Positions 36,201-51,200 of a stretch of 64,000 nucleotides of DNA are shown in pieces. Under the pieces are notes generated by a model that was not told where the DNA came from, did not search any database, and was given only the letters and a program-made list of their open reading frames with translations. The position numbers were made by a program, and so were the translations under genes. Source of the stretch: Progne subis subis. Taxonomy: Eukaryota > Chordata > Aves > Passeriformes > Hirundinidae. Where the stretch lies: positions 4,811,001-4,875,000 of the forward strand of contig JAKJHU010000046.1 in assembly GCA_022316685.1 (NCBI GenBank). The letters run 5' to 3'. Positions within the stretch are counted from its first letter, which is position 1; each line of letters starts with the position of its first letter.

Positions 36201-39200
36201 GGTCTGAGACTCATGAACACGGGCTGGGGGCACTGTCAGAGTAGTGTTATCTTTTGGTACAACATCATGGTTGCTTAAGTCCTCATTTTTTTCTAGGCTT
36301 TATTAGTTCAAGCAAATTTTTTTCTTATTAAGAAACGCAAAGGCCATAAGACTCACTTTCTTAAAAGTGAAAAAATAGTTTTATAATGCACAAAATACCA
36401 TCAGTATTCCATGTCATGGAGTAAAAGCATAGAGATATTTTGGCTTCCTGAGTGAAATGAAAAGAACCATTTGGACATTTTGAAGCTGCCATGGAAGGAC
36501 TGGCCATGAGATTAGACAAGAAAAGTAGGCTTCATTCCTCAGAGCAATATCTGTGTACTCCATTACATATGCTCCATTGAGCAAAGAATTAATCTGTGAA
36601 CTCTGCACAGAATGTGTGATTGACTTAGTATGAGGCAATTAAATCTGTTAGTCTTTGCTTACCTTGCACTCAGACAGCTGGATTCTGTATATATGAATTT
36701 TATATATATACATAAAATTTGAGTCGGGTGAGTTGGGGGATTGAAAGCTTATACTCCTGAGATGAAATCAGTTTCTGGTAGTAAAGCAAAGAAATGCATG
36801 TATATTTTAAAGCCAGTAATGCTCTTCATGTATCTTCTGAAATGAATATGATATTCATAGAGCCTCTCTTCTCTTTTCTTTGTCAAAAAACTGTTATGTG
36901 ACTCCTATTTTACTGGAAAACAGCTTCAAATTTGTTTACTTTTTGTTAGCAACTTCAAACTTGTTTGGCTGTCAGTTCTGAAATACCTGATGTGTTTTTT
37001 TTCCCCACAGCTGTTGACTGCATTAAAATAGCTGTTCAGAATCTCTTTACACTGGCTGATACATTACCTGCTTGTGATGTGTGTGAAGCTGCTAGTATTG
37101 TGTTGTGCTTTGTGAAAGATTCTTATCCTGTATCATCAGCTTTATTGACAGAGTTTGAAAATAATGATGGCTACCAACTCCTGCTAAAAATTTTACTCAG
37201 GTAAGAGAATAGGCTTCTAGAGGATGGTAAAACTTAATTTTCAAAATGCATAGTGGTCCCTTAAAATATGAGTCATATAGGTAACTCTGTGTGGATGCAA
37301 AACATTGCTATATTAGGAAGGGAAGCAGTACCTCACTTTTACTGCTTAAACCATAACAGAAGGAGACCAGTATAGAGGAAGTCAGTCTGCAGGTGGGATA
37401 GGGACTTTTTGAACACAAGACAAATGTTCTTCATCAATTAGTATTACAGAGGACGTACGTCAGGGACTCATGTCTCGATTAAGGTGAGCTTTTAATCCAG
37501 GAATGCAGTCAGCTAGGGAGGGAAACACTATCTCCTTGCTGTGCAAAAACAAGGAAACAAAACCCATCTGGACTTTAATCCGAAATGTTTACATTCTTCA
37601 GAACCCAGATGAGCATAAACATATCAGGAAAAATCCCCACTAGTTATCCTAATCCAAAGCACAAAGCAGAATCTGCTACTCTCCTTTTCAGCTTCTGTTG
37701 TCACACCAGGCTGAGTTTCTTCAACATCTTTTAAAGAGTATTTTTCCAGATGTTTTTGTTTCCATTCTGGATTTGCCTATTCTTCTACTATTTCTCCAGC
37801 ATTTGTGAAAACTATGGTCCCTGAAAAAAAACTGGGGTGGAGAGGTTTTACAAAATAAAATTATTTTGTAATTTTGATCTAGAGGATTGTAAATTGAATC
37901 AAGAAGTTAAAGATATCTGTGAGTGACTATGCCTGTTCATCATTTTTGAAATTATTAATTTCTGATTGGAAAAAAAAAATGTGTTTTTCTGGCAAAGTTT
38001 TCTTTAGTTACCAGAGACTCTCTAGATTTCCCCTGTAAATAAACTGTGTTAAGATGCATATTTCTGATTAAATTCTAGCTGTGTTAGGGCAGGAAACATG
38101 GAATCTTTTTCAGTTAGGGCTATGGATATTCCCACCCTTTTCAACTGGCATAACTAGGCTGAAGAGACAGAAATAACCGATGCTCAGGGCTTCAGATTCG
38201 TCTTCATTCCCAGCATATGCTGCCATAAAGGGGTAGATGGAGAGCTCTTTCCAGAATGTTTTGTGTGAGCAGGTACCCTTTCCTCTGATGTTTAGAACTT
38301 CTTTAGGTAAAAACTTGCTAATAGCATTCTTTGAAAGAGAGCATTTACTCTCTCATTTTCTTTTTCACATTTAGGTGAAACTAGAACATTTTGTTGATTT
38401 CTTCTGAGATTTTTCTAATCTAACAGTATCAGTCTACTTCTCTGCCACTAACCCATGTGCAGAAGATGCAGTTTTCCATAAGAATTGACCCATCTGAAAA
38501 TTACAGGATAAGATGACGTGATAAGCAGCTTTCTGTCCTTTGACAGACTGTCACTTCAGTCTATGAACCATGGCAAATCTGGGGTTACATTTCAAATTAT
38601 TTCCTTACGTAGAAGAGACCTGCCATCTTCATGTCATGATTCACAAAGCCCAGGCAATATAATATTTTTCCCCTCCTCAGGGCTGAGATTCTTTGGTTAT
38701 TTATCTCAGTTAGCAAGTCCCGTATCTTGCCAACCATATGCTCACCTTTTTATATGAAGTGTGCTTTAATTATTTGGTTTCTCACAAAATTTGAATTTTT
38801 ATTCCCCAAACCATACTTTTTTTGAGTTTAACTTGCCTTTTTTTTTTTTTTTTAAAGAACACATAACTGAACTAAGTTAAAGCATTTATCTTCCTTTTGT
38901 TCAGAAGACTCTTTCAGTGTCACTTCAGTTTCCTCCAGTCTGTAGGTTTTGTTCTGATTCAGTGTGCCACTCTGGTGTGGATTATCTGTGTAGCTCCTAT
39001 GTGCTCCATACCTGATGATGTATCCAAAGTATTTGTATAATTAAGGCATGAGCATATGACTGTCCCAAGTTTTGGTCCTAGGTGCGAGGGTTTGCAGCAA
39101 AATGAAGGAGACCCCTATCTGGATGAGATCTTGGACATGCTGACTTGCCTTACAACCTGTGGAAAAACTGAACTGAAAGTTTCAGGCAATATTGTACATC

Positions 39201-42200
39201 CGCAATTGCCGCACTTTGATTTTGAACGGACGCAGTCTTCTGGTACAGTATATGTATGCACAAGTGGCTGGGTAGGTGGGTCACAGGAAAATGGGACTGT
39301 TCATTTTGTGTCCTAATATGGAGGAAAGGAGTATGATGTGGCATCTTCAGATCTATGTGTTAGTGCTGCAGGAGCCTGAATGCCACCCACATCAAACTGA
39401 AATGACCGTGTCAGCTCTAGGGTCTGATCCAAGCTCAAGAATATGGCTCCCAATTACAGCTCTCATGTCTGTTGCTCTTATTTCCACTTTCAGATGATGT
39501 AACATTATAGTTAGGGTGCTTGCAGACTTAAATAATGCTCATGTAAAAATCTACCCGTTTACTTTTTCCCCCACAGGAATGACAGTGAAAAACCTCCAGC
39601 CTTTTCAGGTGTTGCAATCCATTTTCCAGAGAAGTAATGATCAGCACCTGTGTGGAAGAATCTTGGCAGCAATTGGTACCATATGGGCTTGGGACAGAGT
39701 GAACTTCTTTCTTCTGGAATGGACACTGCAACCTATCAGCCAATTCACTGACATAATTCATTTCAAACCACACTCAGTTCAAGTCCAATTCTTCAGACTG
39801 GTGGAGTCCATAGTCCTAGACCTATCCTATGTCCCCCATGAGATTTTGAAGAAGGTTCAGTATTTGATAAAGGAAAACATAGTGCCATTCTGCACCTTAA
39901 CAGCTCTCCAGTGTCTTCTCAGCATGACCCACAAGGACCTGTTATTTAGTGATATTTTCCGTGACTCTGGGCTCTTAGGCCTTCTGCTGGCACTTTTGAG
40001 GAAGGAAGCCAAGATCCTGAGGAAATCAGGTACAACTTAATACCACTCACAATGACCATTGAAGTAGGGAGACCAATAGGAATAAATCATCTCTTTCTAC
40101 AGATTTTTTCTTTGTACTGAGTAGCTAGATTCTGTCTTCAAGCCAACTGGCCTAAATTTGACGTATAAGCTGGGTCTTCCCTGAAATTTTGCTGATAGTG
40201 TTCTGTTCACTAGCCTAAATAGCTCTGGGCCTTTCTTTGCTAGTGTATATTGAATTATTCTGGGTAGCATCCTTCAGCCCACACTTTTAAACAGGTCTTA
40301 ATTTGAGGTTCTCTAGAATGCAAGCTTAAGATTGGAGCCAGAAAAATTCTTCCTTCCATTCCTTGTAAATTGTAACATAACTTTTAATATACTTACAGCT
40401 GGAACTAATCTGTCTGATCTGAAAGAAGGCACTGAGAAGGAATTAAATGTTGTGATGCTGAAGATGGTGGCTGCCCTTACAGCAAGGTCTGTGAGGAACA
40501 CAGGTAAGGAATTACACAACTGCATTGCCTTCATGATATTTGGTGGTAAGTTGCCATGGTCTTAAGGAGCACCAACAAATTTTCTGACTTTTGTGCTTCA
40601 GTCAAAAATGGAGGGAAAAAAGCTAGAAGTGTAGGGATAACTGTGTTACACTAAGAAAAATATGACACCCTGCATAATGAGCTTTGTCCCAGTAGCCAGC
40701 TTGTTTCCTTCATCCATGTGCTTACTCTTGAAGTGTTTATATAGGATGCACAAACTTAGCTTGTGGGGGGAAAAACTGTGTGTACTTGATTCTTGTGTAT
40801 TGTTTGTTCATCCAGATTTCCTTCTATTGTATCTGTTATTTGAAATCTTGATTGGATCAGGTGTATGCTGATTAATATTCCTGTATTTGAATTGTACCTA
40901 AGAAGTCTGTAGGGAATCCTGTGGAACAGAGTAGTACAGGACTGAATTCTACTGAATACTGGAATCCAATCAATTCACTCTGAAATCCTAGAATCATCAT
41001 GAACAGTATAATTATATTTTCAGAAACTATCAAAAAGTTCCCTTCCTAAATGAGAGATGCTTAAACTGAAACTAAGGTGTCTTTTCCTTTTCATTGTTGT
41101 ATTGGGAGGCTGTCATCTCTGATGATTGGAAATCGTGGTCATCCAGTCGTTTTACCCCTCGTCGTTCTTGTGCCATTCAGTTTGTGTCATCTTTAGCTTA
41201 ACCAGCTGCTCTTCTTACCTCTCCTGCTGTACTTGTAGAAATGTGGTGCTTCCCACCAACACTGAAAATCTACCCGTAAAAACTACAAGCAAAGGATGGT
41301 TTAACTAACAAATGGTAATGTGCTTGTCCCTAGTTGTTCTGAAGGACTATGGAATGGTGCCATATATCAAGATATTTTTGGATGATGAGAGCTACAGGAG
41401 TGCTACTCTCAGCATCTTGGAGCAGTTATCAGTCATCAATTATGAAGAATATATGAGCATTATTATTGGTGCCCTCTGTTCTTCCACTCAATGGGAACTG
41501 CATCTGAAACTAGATCTTCTGAAGGTAATTAATATGCCTCTCACTTGGGCATTTTTTTCTTAGGAACTATCTTTTTTCAAGATGGTAAGAGAAGAAGAAA
41601 GAGCCATAGGCCAGCTCTAGATTTTGGTAACTTGGCCACTTTGATTTTCAGCAATGCATGTGTGGTCAATACCTTCACTCAATATCAGATTATGAAGTAT
41701 TTTGAAGATTTAAATAGTAATGCAAGAGAGGCAAATGGAAATGCTAAAGGCACAATTGTATGAGCAGTTCTGTGTAATGTGACAGAGAAAGGAGAAACAA
41801 ATGTGAATGTGGAGAGAAGATGTAAGATGTGAAGCAGGAAGATGAAAGAGCCGGGTAGGCATGAGATGAACAGCTTCATTTTGATAAGTTTCCAAGGCTG
41901 AAACTTTGCTGTCCTTAATTTTGTCATTTCTCAAAAACACAAGCATCATATAAAAAGAGATGAGGTAATGGAAAGGAAGAATTTTGTGAATGTTTGGAGG
42001 AGGAAACTAGAACTAGTAATAGCCTCTGTTGATCCCAGAGTGTCTGATTCCTAAGCAATGAAACAGAGGAAAGAATCACTGTTCTTTACTTTGGTTTAAG
42101 TCATAGGCATTCAAATGAAAAGCAGCACTGTTATAAACACTGATTTTAAAATTTCTTTCTACCTTCTCTGTCAAGTGTGAATGGAATTCACTTTTCTGTA

Positions 42201-45200
42201 CAATATAACAACTGCTTGTATAATAAAAGAACCATGTTCTTAAAAAAAAAAAAAAAAAAAGAAAAAAGACATTTATATCTTTGAACAGTAAACTTTAACA
42301 ATACCTGTGGAAAATCTGAGTCTGGTATCCAAACTAATACAAAAATAAATGCAACTTCAGTGTCTAATTCTGACAAATGATAACTATATTAAAGCATAAT
42401 GTAAGCAAATGAATTTATTTTCTTTATCTATTGGGACTGTGATTGTGTTACACACAAATTCAGATTGATTTGCTAATGTATATTTAGCTGTTAAAGCCTG
42501 AGCCCAAATGCAATTAACACTGCCGTATTCCAGTGTGGCATGTGGACAATTATGAGGAATAACAAATAATGGAATGTGTGAAATAAATTCTGTTAGCAGT
42601 AACTGAGTTAGGGGGTTTCCAACAGACATCAGTTTTATAGATTCAAGACAGAGGAATACTAACTCATAGACGATTAAATTCTAACTGAGTTAAAGCAGGA
42701 GGAAATGTGTTTACTGTTGACCTACTCTGGAATGTGTTAAAGCCATCCTGATAACTTCAACTCTAAGTTATTTAATTTACTCCCTGTTCAGAAGTCTCTG
42801 CCTGGTTTGATACATTATCATAAAAAATTGAATGACAGTAATAGAGTGCCCCCTCCCCCTTCAGTTCTGGCAACTCTTTCTCACAGTCCTAGATCCTGTT
42901 ACAGGCAGATATATTTCTGTTAAAAGCTGTTCCTCCTCAGGAGGTTGTGAAGTAAAGCTCTTTCATTGGATATCTCTTGGGAAGGTCTATATGTAAAATT
43001 GACCCTTTCCAATGTGCAAAGGTTACAGCATCAAATTTGAAAAGTCCCTGTACAAAATGAATTGTGCGACATCCCAAAAACTTGGGATCAATTATATTCA
43101 AATGTAGTAGACTGTTTCCTTGCACACTTCATTTTCCTCACCAATTTTACTCCCACAGATCTTAATAACTTTTCCAGATTTGATTTAAAATGGTAAGCAC
43201 ATAGAATTCAAAACTGTCAAATAATTTGTTTTTATGTGTCTGTAATATATAATATCGTCAAGTGGCATTCACTTATAACCTGCTTCAAGCCTATTGAAAT
43301 AGTTAGATAAAATCTAATCACTTCATTGTCTTGAGATCTTACTTTTTTATGGCGTTTTTTCCTCTAAAGTGTTGTGCAAACTTTAAAAATAACCCAGCTG
43401 AGAAAAGGTATTCTTGTCTTTCTTAATGAGGAGAGCCTGCTGCAATATTCTTTGTGCTGTCCCACATCACTAGATTTTTTTGGAAAGGACCTTCTCAGTC
43501 ACAGGAGCAAAAGTCTAATACGGGTTCTCATGTAGATTCAGGGCTGCAGGAAGGCTTCTCTGTAAAGAGCAGTGCCTTCCTGACAGTTTCCATAGGAGGA
43601 TATTTAGAATTGAATCTTTATTTCCATTTATCCAGGGCAAAGGCAGGTTTCTTGAGAAAGTCTGAGAAGACTGATAAAAGAACGGGCAAAGATGTGAAAC
43701 TACCTCTGGCCAAACTGACTAGGATATGTAAAGCAGTAAATTTGATTTCTTTGGTTCCTCCTGTGAGCACTGCTCTGAACCTGTTAAGCTGACTGCTTTA
43801 GCAGCTCCTGAGGGTGTTGGTTGTATGCCTCATTGGGTACATGGGGGAGGAGAAGTTGTGCAGTGACGACATTATTTTGACCACCTTCCCCTCCCCCCTC
43901 AGAGTGAAATTTCAGTGAAGAATTTTTTGCGCAAACTTGGAATTTTAAGATATTCTAAAGCTTCCTTTTCCCTTGATTTAAGTGCTTATTTTGTTTCCTT
44001 TCTTCCCAACATTTGTAGTCACTCTTGAGGATACTGGAGAGTCCCAAGAGCCATTCAGCTTTCAGAACCTGCAGTGGATTCAATGGGCTCCTGTCCCTCC
44101 TCTCAGACATGGAAGGTGCATTGCAGGATCCTCCACCTGGGCAGTGGGCAGCAGTCGGACAGAATCGTATCTTGGAGCTGGTTTTCTACACTCTCCAGGG
44201 GATAACTGCAGCCCTGCACCTAGACCCTGTCAACAGCAACTTCTTCCAGAGGCATGGTCTCTTTGAAAAGATGGCAGAGGATCTCGGATCTCTTGGATGC
44301 TTCTGGACAGAAGGGAAAAGGCAAATTCCTGTAAGCCTTGAGAAGAAAAGGACGTTTGCAGATTTCTTGGGTGCAGCATTCTGTACTTCAGAACCTTTCC
44401 CAGTGTGGCTAAAAAACTGCATTTGGATTCTGAAATTTCTTGATCTTATGGTCAAAGGAACCCTCCATCAGGAAAGCTACTTTAAGGAGAGGAAACCAGA
44501 GATGGAAGAAGAATCAAGAGATGATCAGGAGGCACCCCAAGCTCAAGAAGAGCATCCTGTTGCTTTCAACAGAGGCAACAAATTACCTGCCTCTGCCTAT
44601 ATGCTATGGGAAAACCCTGAAGAGAAGTAAGCTTTTATTTACTACAGGAAATAGAGTACTAATGCTCATATGTGTATATTATATGGTACTAAACTGAGTT
44701 AAGGTGTGATATAACCTGCCAAAGGTGAACAAATCAGTTCAATCCCAACTCCCAGGTCCCCAGGCAGCAAGAATCAATGCTTTTGGAAAGGTAAATGATG
44801 GAAAAAATTGGAGTATAAGGATTTAGTGCAGCAGTGGGACACACAGCCCCAAGAGTTGTAGAGTTTATGCTGAAGATTCTGATATCTACAAAGTGGGACT
44901 GGGAATGAGGTCTTAGAAGAAGGTTGCTGGGTCTTCAGCCTTGTGCTTAGTCACTGCTTGAACCTGATAAATTTTGACTTTCTCATTTATGTGGAAAGTT
45001 GCTTCCAGTTGCTAGATATATTAAAAATAAAAGTTAGGCTAAGATACTTTAAATACTCCCTCATGCATATGTGCCCAAGCACATGTGCAGACACACTCTC
45101 ATTTATTCATGCTGAAATAAAGAAAATTGGAAAGGTACAGTCACGCTGCCTAGCTCATTGAATGAAGGTTTATGTCAAAATATAGATGCTTGGTAAGAAG

Positions 45201-48200
45201 GGAAGACTATACCAGAAATCAGCATAGCTGTCAGCTGTGAATCACCTGCATTTTGTAACTCATGAGATTCTTCCGTCCATCCATTTTTCTCTAGATTTAT
45301 CTTGAATCTCAGTCCTTTTATCAAATTTGTGTTTCTGGATGGAGTTATGCTTAAAAAGGCTAAGTTGATGAGTGTGAGATTTCTTCAACCTTTACTGCAA
45401 ATTATTGTAAAGTCATCTTCCAAGTTCAAGACCAACTGATGTCTGCCATTCGTAGCAGCAGTCACTGAAGTCAGCAGAACTCTTTTCACTGAGTACTGAG
45501 GCAGGCTGAATAAGCGTTTCTGGTTATATTTATACTTGTTTGCAGCAAGGAAAAAAGTGTAGCGGATTTCTTTGTTCCCTATGCAGCAGATTTTAAAGTA
45601 GTTATGGATATGTTTGCTCTGTGTCACCACTCTTTAAATTACCCTGTACATTTATGGTTAGATACTCAGTACTGGGGAGAGGAACTTGGTAGCTCAGGAG
45701 GAATAAATGCTCTTTTCCAAGCAGATCTTCCTAGCCTGATTTGGGAGAACATGGTGTACAAAGAGTATACAGATGGTGGTCGTTGTAAGACGTACACTGT
45801 CTGTTGTGTGTCTGAGGGAGGCCAAGGGATATTAAGGGACAAAGAGTAGGTTGGAGCAATGCTGGGAGGGGTGTGCCTCTGTCTTCTGGTTGTCTTTCTG
45901 AAGCCACCAGGTCTGAAATGAGCAAGGCTTCCTATGTCCTTGTGTTGTTTTGCCTGCTGAGACATGATGCTGTACAGTAAGTGAATTCCCCTTGTGGAGA
46001 TATCAGTCCTGTAACCTGGGACCCTTTCCATTCACAGTGTCTGATTTGGGATTGTTTGTCTTGGTTCTGGGGTATGAAGGCACAAAAGGAAGCCAGATTA
46101 GCTAGGGGTGGCTGGAGTCTGTCCATGACAAGTGTATGCAAACACGAAAGAGGAACATGTACTGGAAAACTGGCAGTTTTCAAGCCATACACCCTGCATC
46201 CTTTTCCACCAGTAAATTTTATGAAAATAAAAATAAGAAATCCCATAGTTTCTGCAAGTTTGTTGTTTCCCTAATGCAGCTTCCTCTTAGCTGTACTCCA
46301 CACTCACACTTCCCCCTGAAAAGTTTTCAGGCAGCAGCTCATCTTGAAAGGAGGAACTTGAGTGCAGCCAGTGTAGGTGGCCTGTGATGCCCCATCTTGC
46401 AACACATATTTAATATTCCTAAGAAGGCAGGGAAAGGAGATGATCCTGCAGGAGCCTGTGACTAATAACTAGGAAAGTTAGCATTTTAGTGCTGAATAAT
46501 ATTCTAGTCCCTTCCACTACCCTGTGGTCAATGATGCTGCAAGCTTCTGGGACACAGGGGAATTGACCCTGTCATTCCCATCTCAAAACCAGCCCTCTGT
46601 GTTCCTGCTCCTGCAATAATGTTTGAAACACCTTTTGTGACAGATGGGGTCTCTGATTTTCCTTTTGTTCATGGGGATTAGACATAGCTTGCTGCAAGCT
46701 GTGTTAACTGAGGCTGATCTCTTTGGGAGGGAAGCCCTTATTTGTGCCCACCCAAGCAGCGTGGCTGCTGCAGCTGCTGTTACCACAGACAGCTCACTGT
46801 GCTAATGGCTCTTCAGGCTCTTTGTGACATCTCATTTTGACCCCCAAACCCCTTATTTGTCTTATTTCTAAGTAGCACAAGTGCAGAGCAGATTTGCGAC
46901 TCACACCACGATACTGGTGAGATAGATGGAATGGAATCACGAGGTTGACTGGACAGCCCTGGGGCAGCAGTGTGAGAGGTGGGGTGTTTGCAGAGGTAGG
47001 AACTGGAACAGGAGCACAGCTTTTGTACTAAGACAGACCAAAAAATGAGGACGTCAGAGAAAACCACAGAGAAGGCTGGAGATAAGACTTACATAATATC
47101 CTTAAAGACCCTTCATGAGCTTTGCTGCCCTTCTGTGCACACACTCCAACACTCCAATGTCCTTGTGGTGAGAGGCCCAGAAGTGAACACAGCACCCGAG
47201 GTGCAGCCGCAGCAGTGCCCAGTACAGAGGAAGAATCCCTCCTCTGGTCCTGCTGGTCACGCTGTTGTTGATCCAGGCCAGGATGCCATTGACCTTGTTG
47301 GCCACCTGGGCACTCTCTGGCTCATGTTCACCTGAGCATGCCAAGTCTGTTTCTAGGCAGGCAGCTTTCCAACCATGATTTCGGCCCTATTGATTTTAGT
47401 GAGCCTGGATTTTTCTCTTTTAAAATGGTGTGGGTTTTCTCAGGGAGATGGGAGGGGAACGTGTTTTCAGTGTACTTTTTTCTTTGACATTTAAAAACTT
47501 TCCCACATTCATGTCAAGTACAAGTGTATGTATCTACACTGAAACCACTGCTGCAACAACTCTTTATACCAGATCTGATTTTGATTTATTGCACAGAAAA
47601 TATTGCAAATGTGCTATTGATTTGAAATTATTTCTTGAGGGTGCAGTAAAAATTATTTGTCACTGTGTGGCAGTGTGCTACACATTACTCCCTGTTCTGC
47701 TGCATCGGATGAGCCTTTTTGGGAGCGGCTAAAAAACATGTTCAATTGCAGACTTTTTAGCCTCCTTTATTTCCCTTGTAAAACTTTTTTTTCTTTAATG
47801 CTTTCTCTTATATCTGTACCTTGTGTTTTATACAGCCCAGAAATCATATTGTGCTTTATTTTGTCAGTCTAATTATATCCATTAGATGTTGCTTTTGTTT
47901 TTCCTGTGAGATCTGCTTGGGACAGATATTTCTGGCAGTGAACATCACAACTCCAGTTCAGAGGTGCACCCAGAAGTGCTGATGATACTCTGAACAGGAT
48001 GAGCCTGTAGTGCCTAAACTAGAGGTTTTGCTATGCTGTGGGTTCATCTTTGAGATTATCTGACCTCTAGCCTGCATAAAGGCATTAGCAGAGCTTCTCT
48101 GAGATGTCTCTGATTACTCAGTTCCTTCCTGTGCCTGAACATAAAAAAGTCATAAGTGGCAAAAATGAAAACTGGTGGGAAAACAGATATTCAACTTTAG

Positions 48201-51200
48201 TTTACTGCTTTAGGCAAATTCTGGTGTTGAAAGGGGAAGGTGGCATAACGATTTCATCAAGACTGTCTCACCTTTGCTTATTTCCATTATGTTTTAAAGT
48301 ACTAAAGTTACTGCATAACCAAAGTTATAAACTCCTAGAAAATAAAAGGATAACACTGGTTGGGGACTGATGCATCAGCAATTCCTCTGGTCGTCTGTTC
48401 TCTGTTCTGCAAATATATTCAAAGGCAAATTTTGTTTAAAGAGGCTATTGCACATCTTTGAATGTGGAGGTCCTTGAAATGCCAGCTCATGAGCAGGTGA
48501 TATCCTGTCTTTGTTATTCTAAGGAGGTATCCAGTTGTTCTGGGTCATTTGTATTGTTTGCTTAGTTTCCAGTGCTGTGCCTGGTTGCTGCTAGGAGGAT
48601 TTGATGCTGTGCTCTGCTGGAACATTGTTAGAACCTCTTTGCTGTTGTTAATGATAATTATGATGTGTCTTTTTGCTGCAGGTTGGAAATGAGAGACTGC
48701 ACCATTGTACATGCAGGTGCTGTCTGTGTCATGGTGAGGTTGTTGCCAAAACTGTACAAAGAAGGACATGCTCAGGTGAGTCATATCAAACCAGATGAAC
48801 ACATCAAAATGCCATCTAAACAGTGTGTTCTACTTCTCTGTGGCTTCATTTCCAGGAATTGCTTAGTCTTTGCAAATATGGCAGTACTACATTTATCTAA
48901 AACACATTCAGGAAGAACAGCACAAATTGCACTGAGTCAACAGATGTAAGAACAAAGATTTTGGCTGTCAGTTTACTGAAACATTTCTGTAACTGCCTGA
49001 TGCAGTATATGGATTTTGGTCCCAGAATACTTACTGCAAAGGCACAATGTAGAAGTGCCTTGAAAACTCTTTAAAGTAATGTCAATAGGCCTAGCAACCA
49101 GAACAGTCTGACTCTTCAGACCTAATGGTCCATAAATTTTAATGCAGCTTAGAATGTGTTTTTCTTTGTCAAAACCTTCCTTTGTCAAACACACCCACTC
49201 TGATTAAAATACTGCCTACATTGTATTGGCTGTTTGGTCTAAAATACTTGAATACAGTCAAAGTACGTATGGAGGGATTGAAACAAAACCAGGTTGTTCA
49301 TCCAGAGCTCTGAAACAGACAAAAAACTGCTGGCACATTCCAACAGTGTTTGTTGGAATCAAGGCATCAGCTAGTGAAATTTTGTTAATTACAGTAATGA
49401 CTTTCTGAAAAACAAGTAGAATGGTTAATTGGATGAGAGTGTCATCAAGAAATTAGAATTATCTCTAGGACTTGAGCTCTGTAAGAGGGAGAGCCTCTCA
49501 CATCCTCAGTAGATGGCAGTGTTCTTAAAAGTATGAAGGACTAGAGCACAAATTCCAGCAATTTCAGTTATATATTTAAGTATAGTCATATTTTCCTTTT
49601 TTCTCTCACTCATTTTTTCTTAGTCAATAAGAAATTATTACTGGTAGTGTTTTAGTATTGCTGTTGTGAATATGATTGCCTCCGGTAAAATTGAATCACT
49701 ATTATGTAAGGTCCTGAGTCAAACTCTAGCTAGGAGTTAACAAATGTGTTGAAGAGTTATCATAAAATAATCCACAAAGAAAAGGATAAAGGAAAAATAG
49801 AATTTTCCTGGCTATTTCTAGTCACAAATCATTGAATGAGAGAGAGAATGAATAGAGTATTTCAGAGCTTGGGAAGCTCACTGATGCTGCCAGGTAGACT
49901 CATAAAAGGCTGGACTTTAATACCTTTAATCATAACATATACCACTACATGAAACCTTGTCCCAGGAGATTCTACTTGGAGCACAGGAGTCAGGTTAGAT
50001 CTGATGCAAAAGGTTTAACCTCAGTGGCTAGGTAGGGGGAGCTTCTTGGTAGAAGAAAAATAACTGAAGGAATCTTTCTTTGGGTAGATATATTCTGTCC
50101 CAAATGGGGTACTATTTTTTTTTTTTTTTTTTTTTTCCTAGTGCCACAGTATTTAACAGCTAGCTAGATGAGATGGAACAATGGCTTTGTGGATGTACTG
50201 CAGGCTTTCATTAAAAAGTCTTAAGGGGCTCCTTGCTCTGAATTTAACACTGAATCTAAAAGTACATTTTTTAGGGGCAAATGTGGAGAAGAAGGGACAA
50301 TGACTTGGTTTTTTCTCCTTGTTTTAGTGCCATGATAGATATTTTAGGTCCGAGTATCTGGGAATAATCTGGAAAAAGCTTAGAATAGGTTCAGGTCATG
50401 TGCAATTCCTTTGCTTTCACAAAATCGGCAATGAGAAAGCCCTGCTTTTACAGAAACATTAATGGAACTCAATAAAATTAATGTACTTTTGATTCTAATC
50501 CACAGAAATAATATCAATTTCCTGCCAATTTTGCAACTTCTCAGTGACCTTTGTCAGACCCAAGAAATGATGGGCTGAAGCAATGTTGAGCCTGTCAGTG
50601 TAGAAAACCCAGCAGCAGACAGTAAAACAGGTGATTTTGCACTTCAACCATTTTAGGCTTTCTGGAATGACAGTTAAAAGACGAGGAGAATAGGTCTGAG
50701 GATGTATATTCCTGCCATTGCTAAGCATGATTAAAAACTCATTTGAGTATCATGGGTACAGAAACTTGTTTAAAACTTTAAAACTGACCAAGAGTTTTGA
50801 ATCAGTGAACAGTCTTTGAGTCAGTAAGCTGTATTTAGGGGACATTGCTCATGCTCATGCCTATGACTGGAACTAAGCCAGTTTCTATCAAACTCCATGT
50901 TGCTTGACCACATAAAAGACAGATTTTCCTTTTATTCATATGTTGTCTGTTTGGTGATGAAAGATTGCATTGCACATATTTCAAATGTTTAGTTAATTGA
51001 GGCAGGTTCACAACCACTTTAGATGTGGCCCAGGATATTCACAGTGTGTTTTCTACCTTAAAAAGAAATAAGTTTTCTTTCAGGCACATCTCATCCTTGA
51101 CTGGAATTTTAAGATTCCAGAGTGTCATAATAAATCTTTTCCATTTGTAATGTCAGACACAGAGATCATCTAGATCTGATAAGGGTGAGTAAGGGAAAGA

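Noticed and set aside
43454..43792. 112-residue plus-strand ORF in WDFY4 intron 10 as an extra exon
   Set aside because: Human exons 10 and 11 join directly at the equivalent residues, and no matched acceptor and donor in phase 0 were seen.
47102..47344. 80-residue minus-strand ORF
   Set aside because: It is the degraded CR1 ORF2 end, not a host gene.
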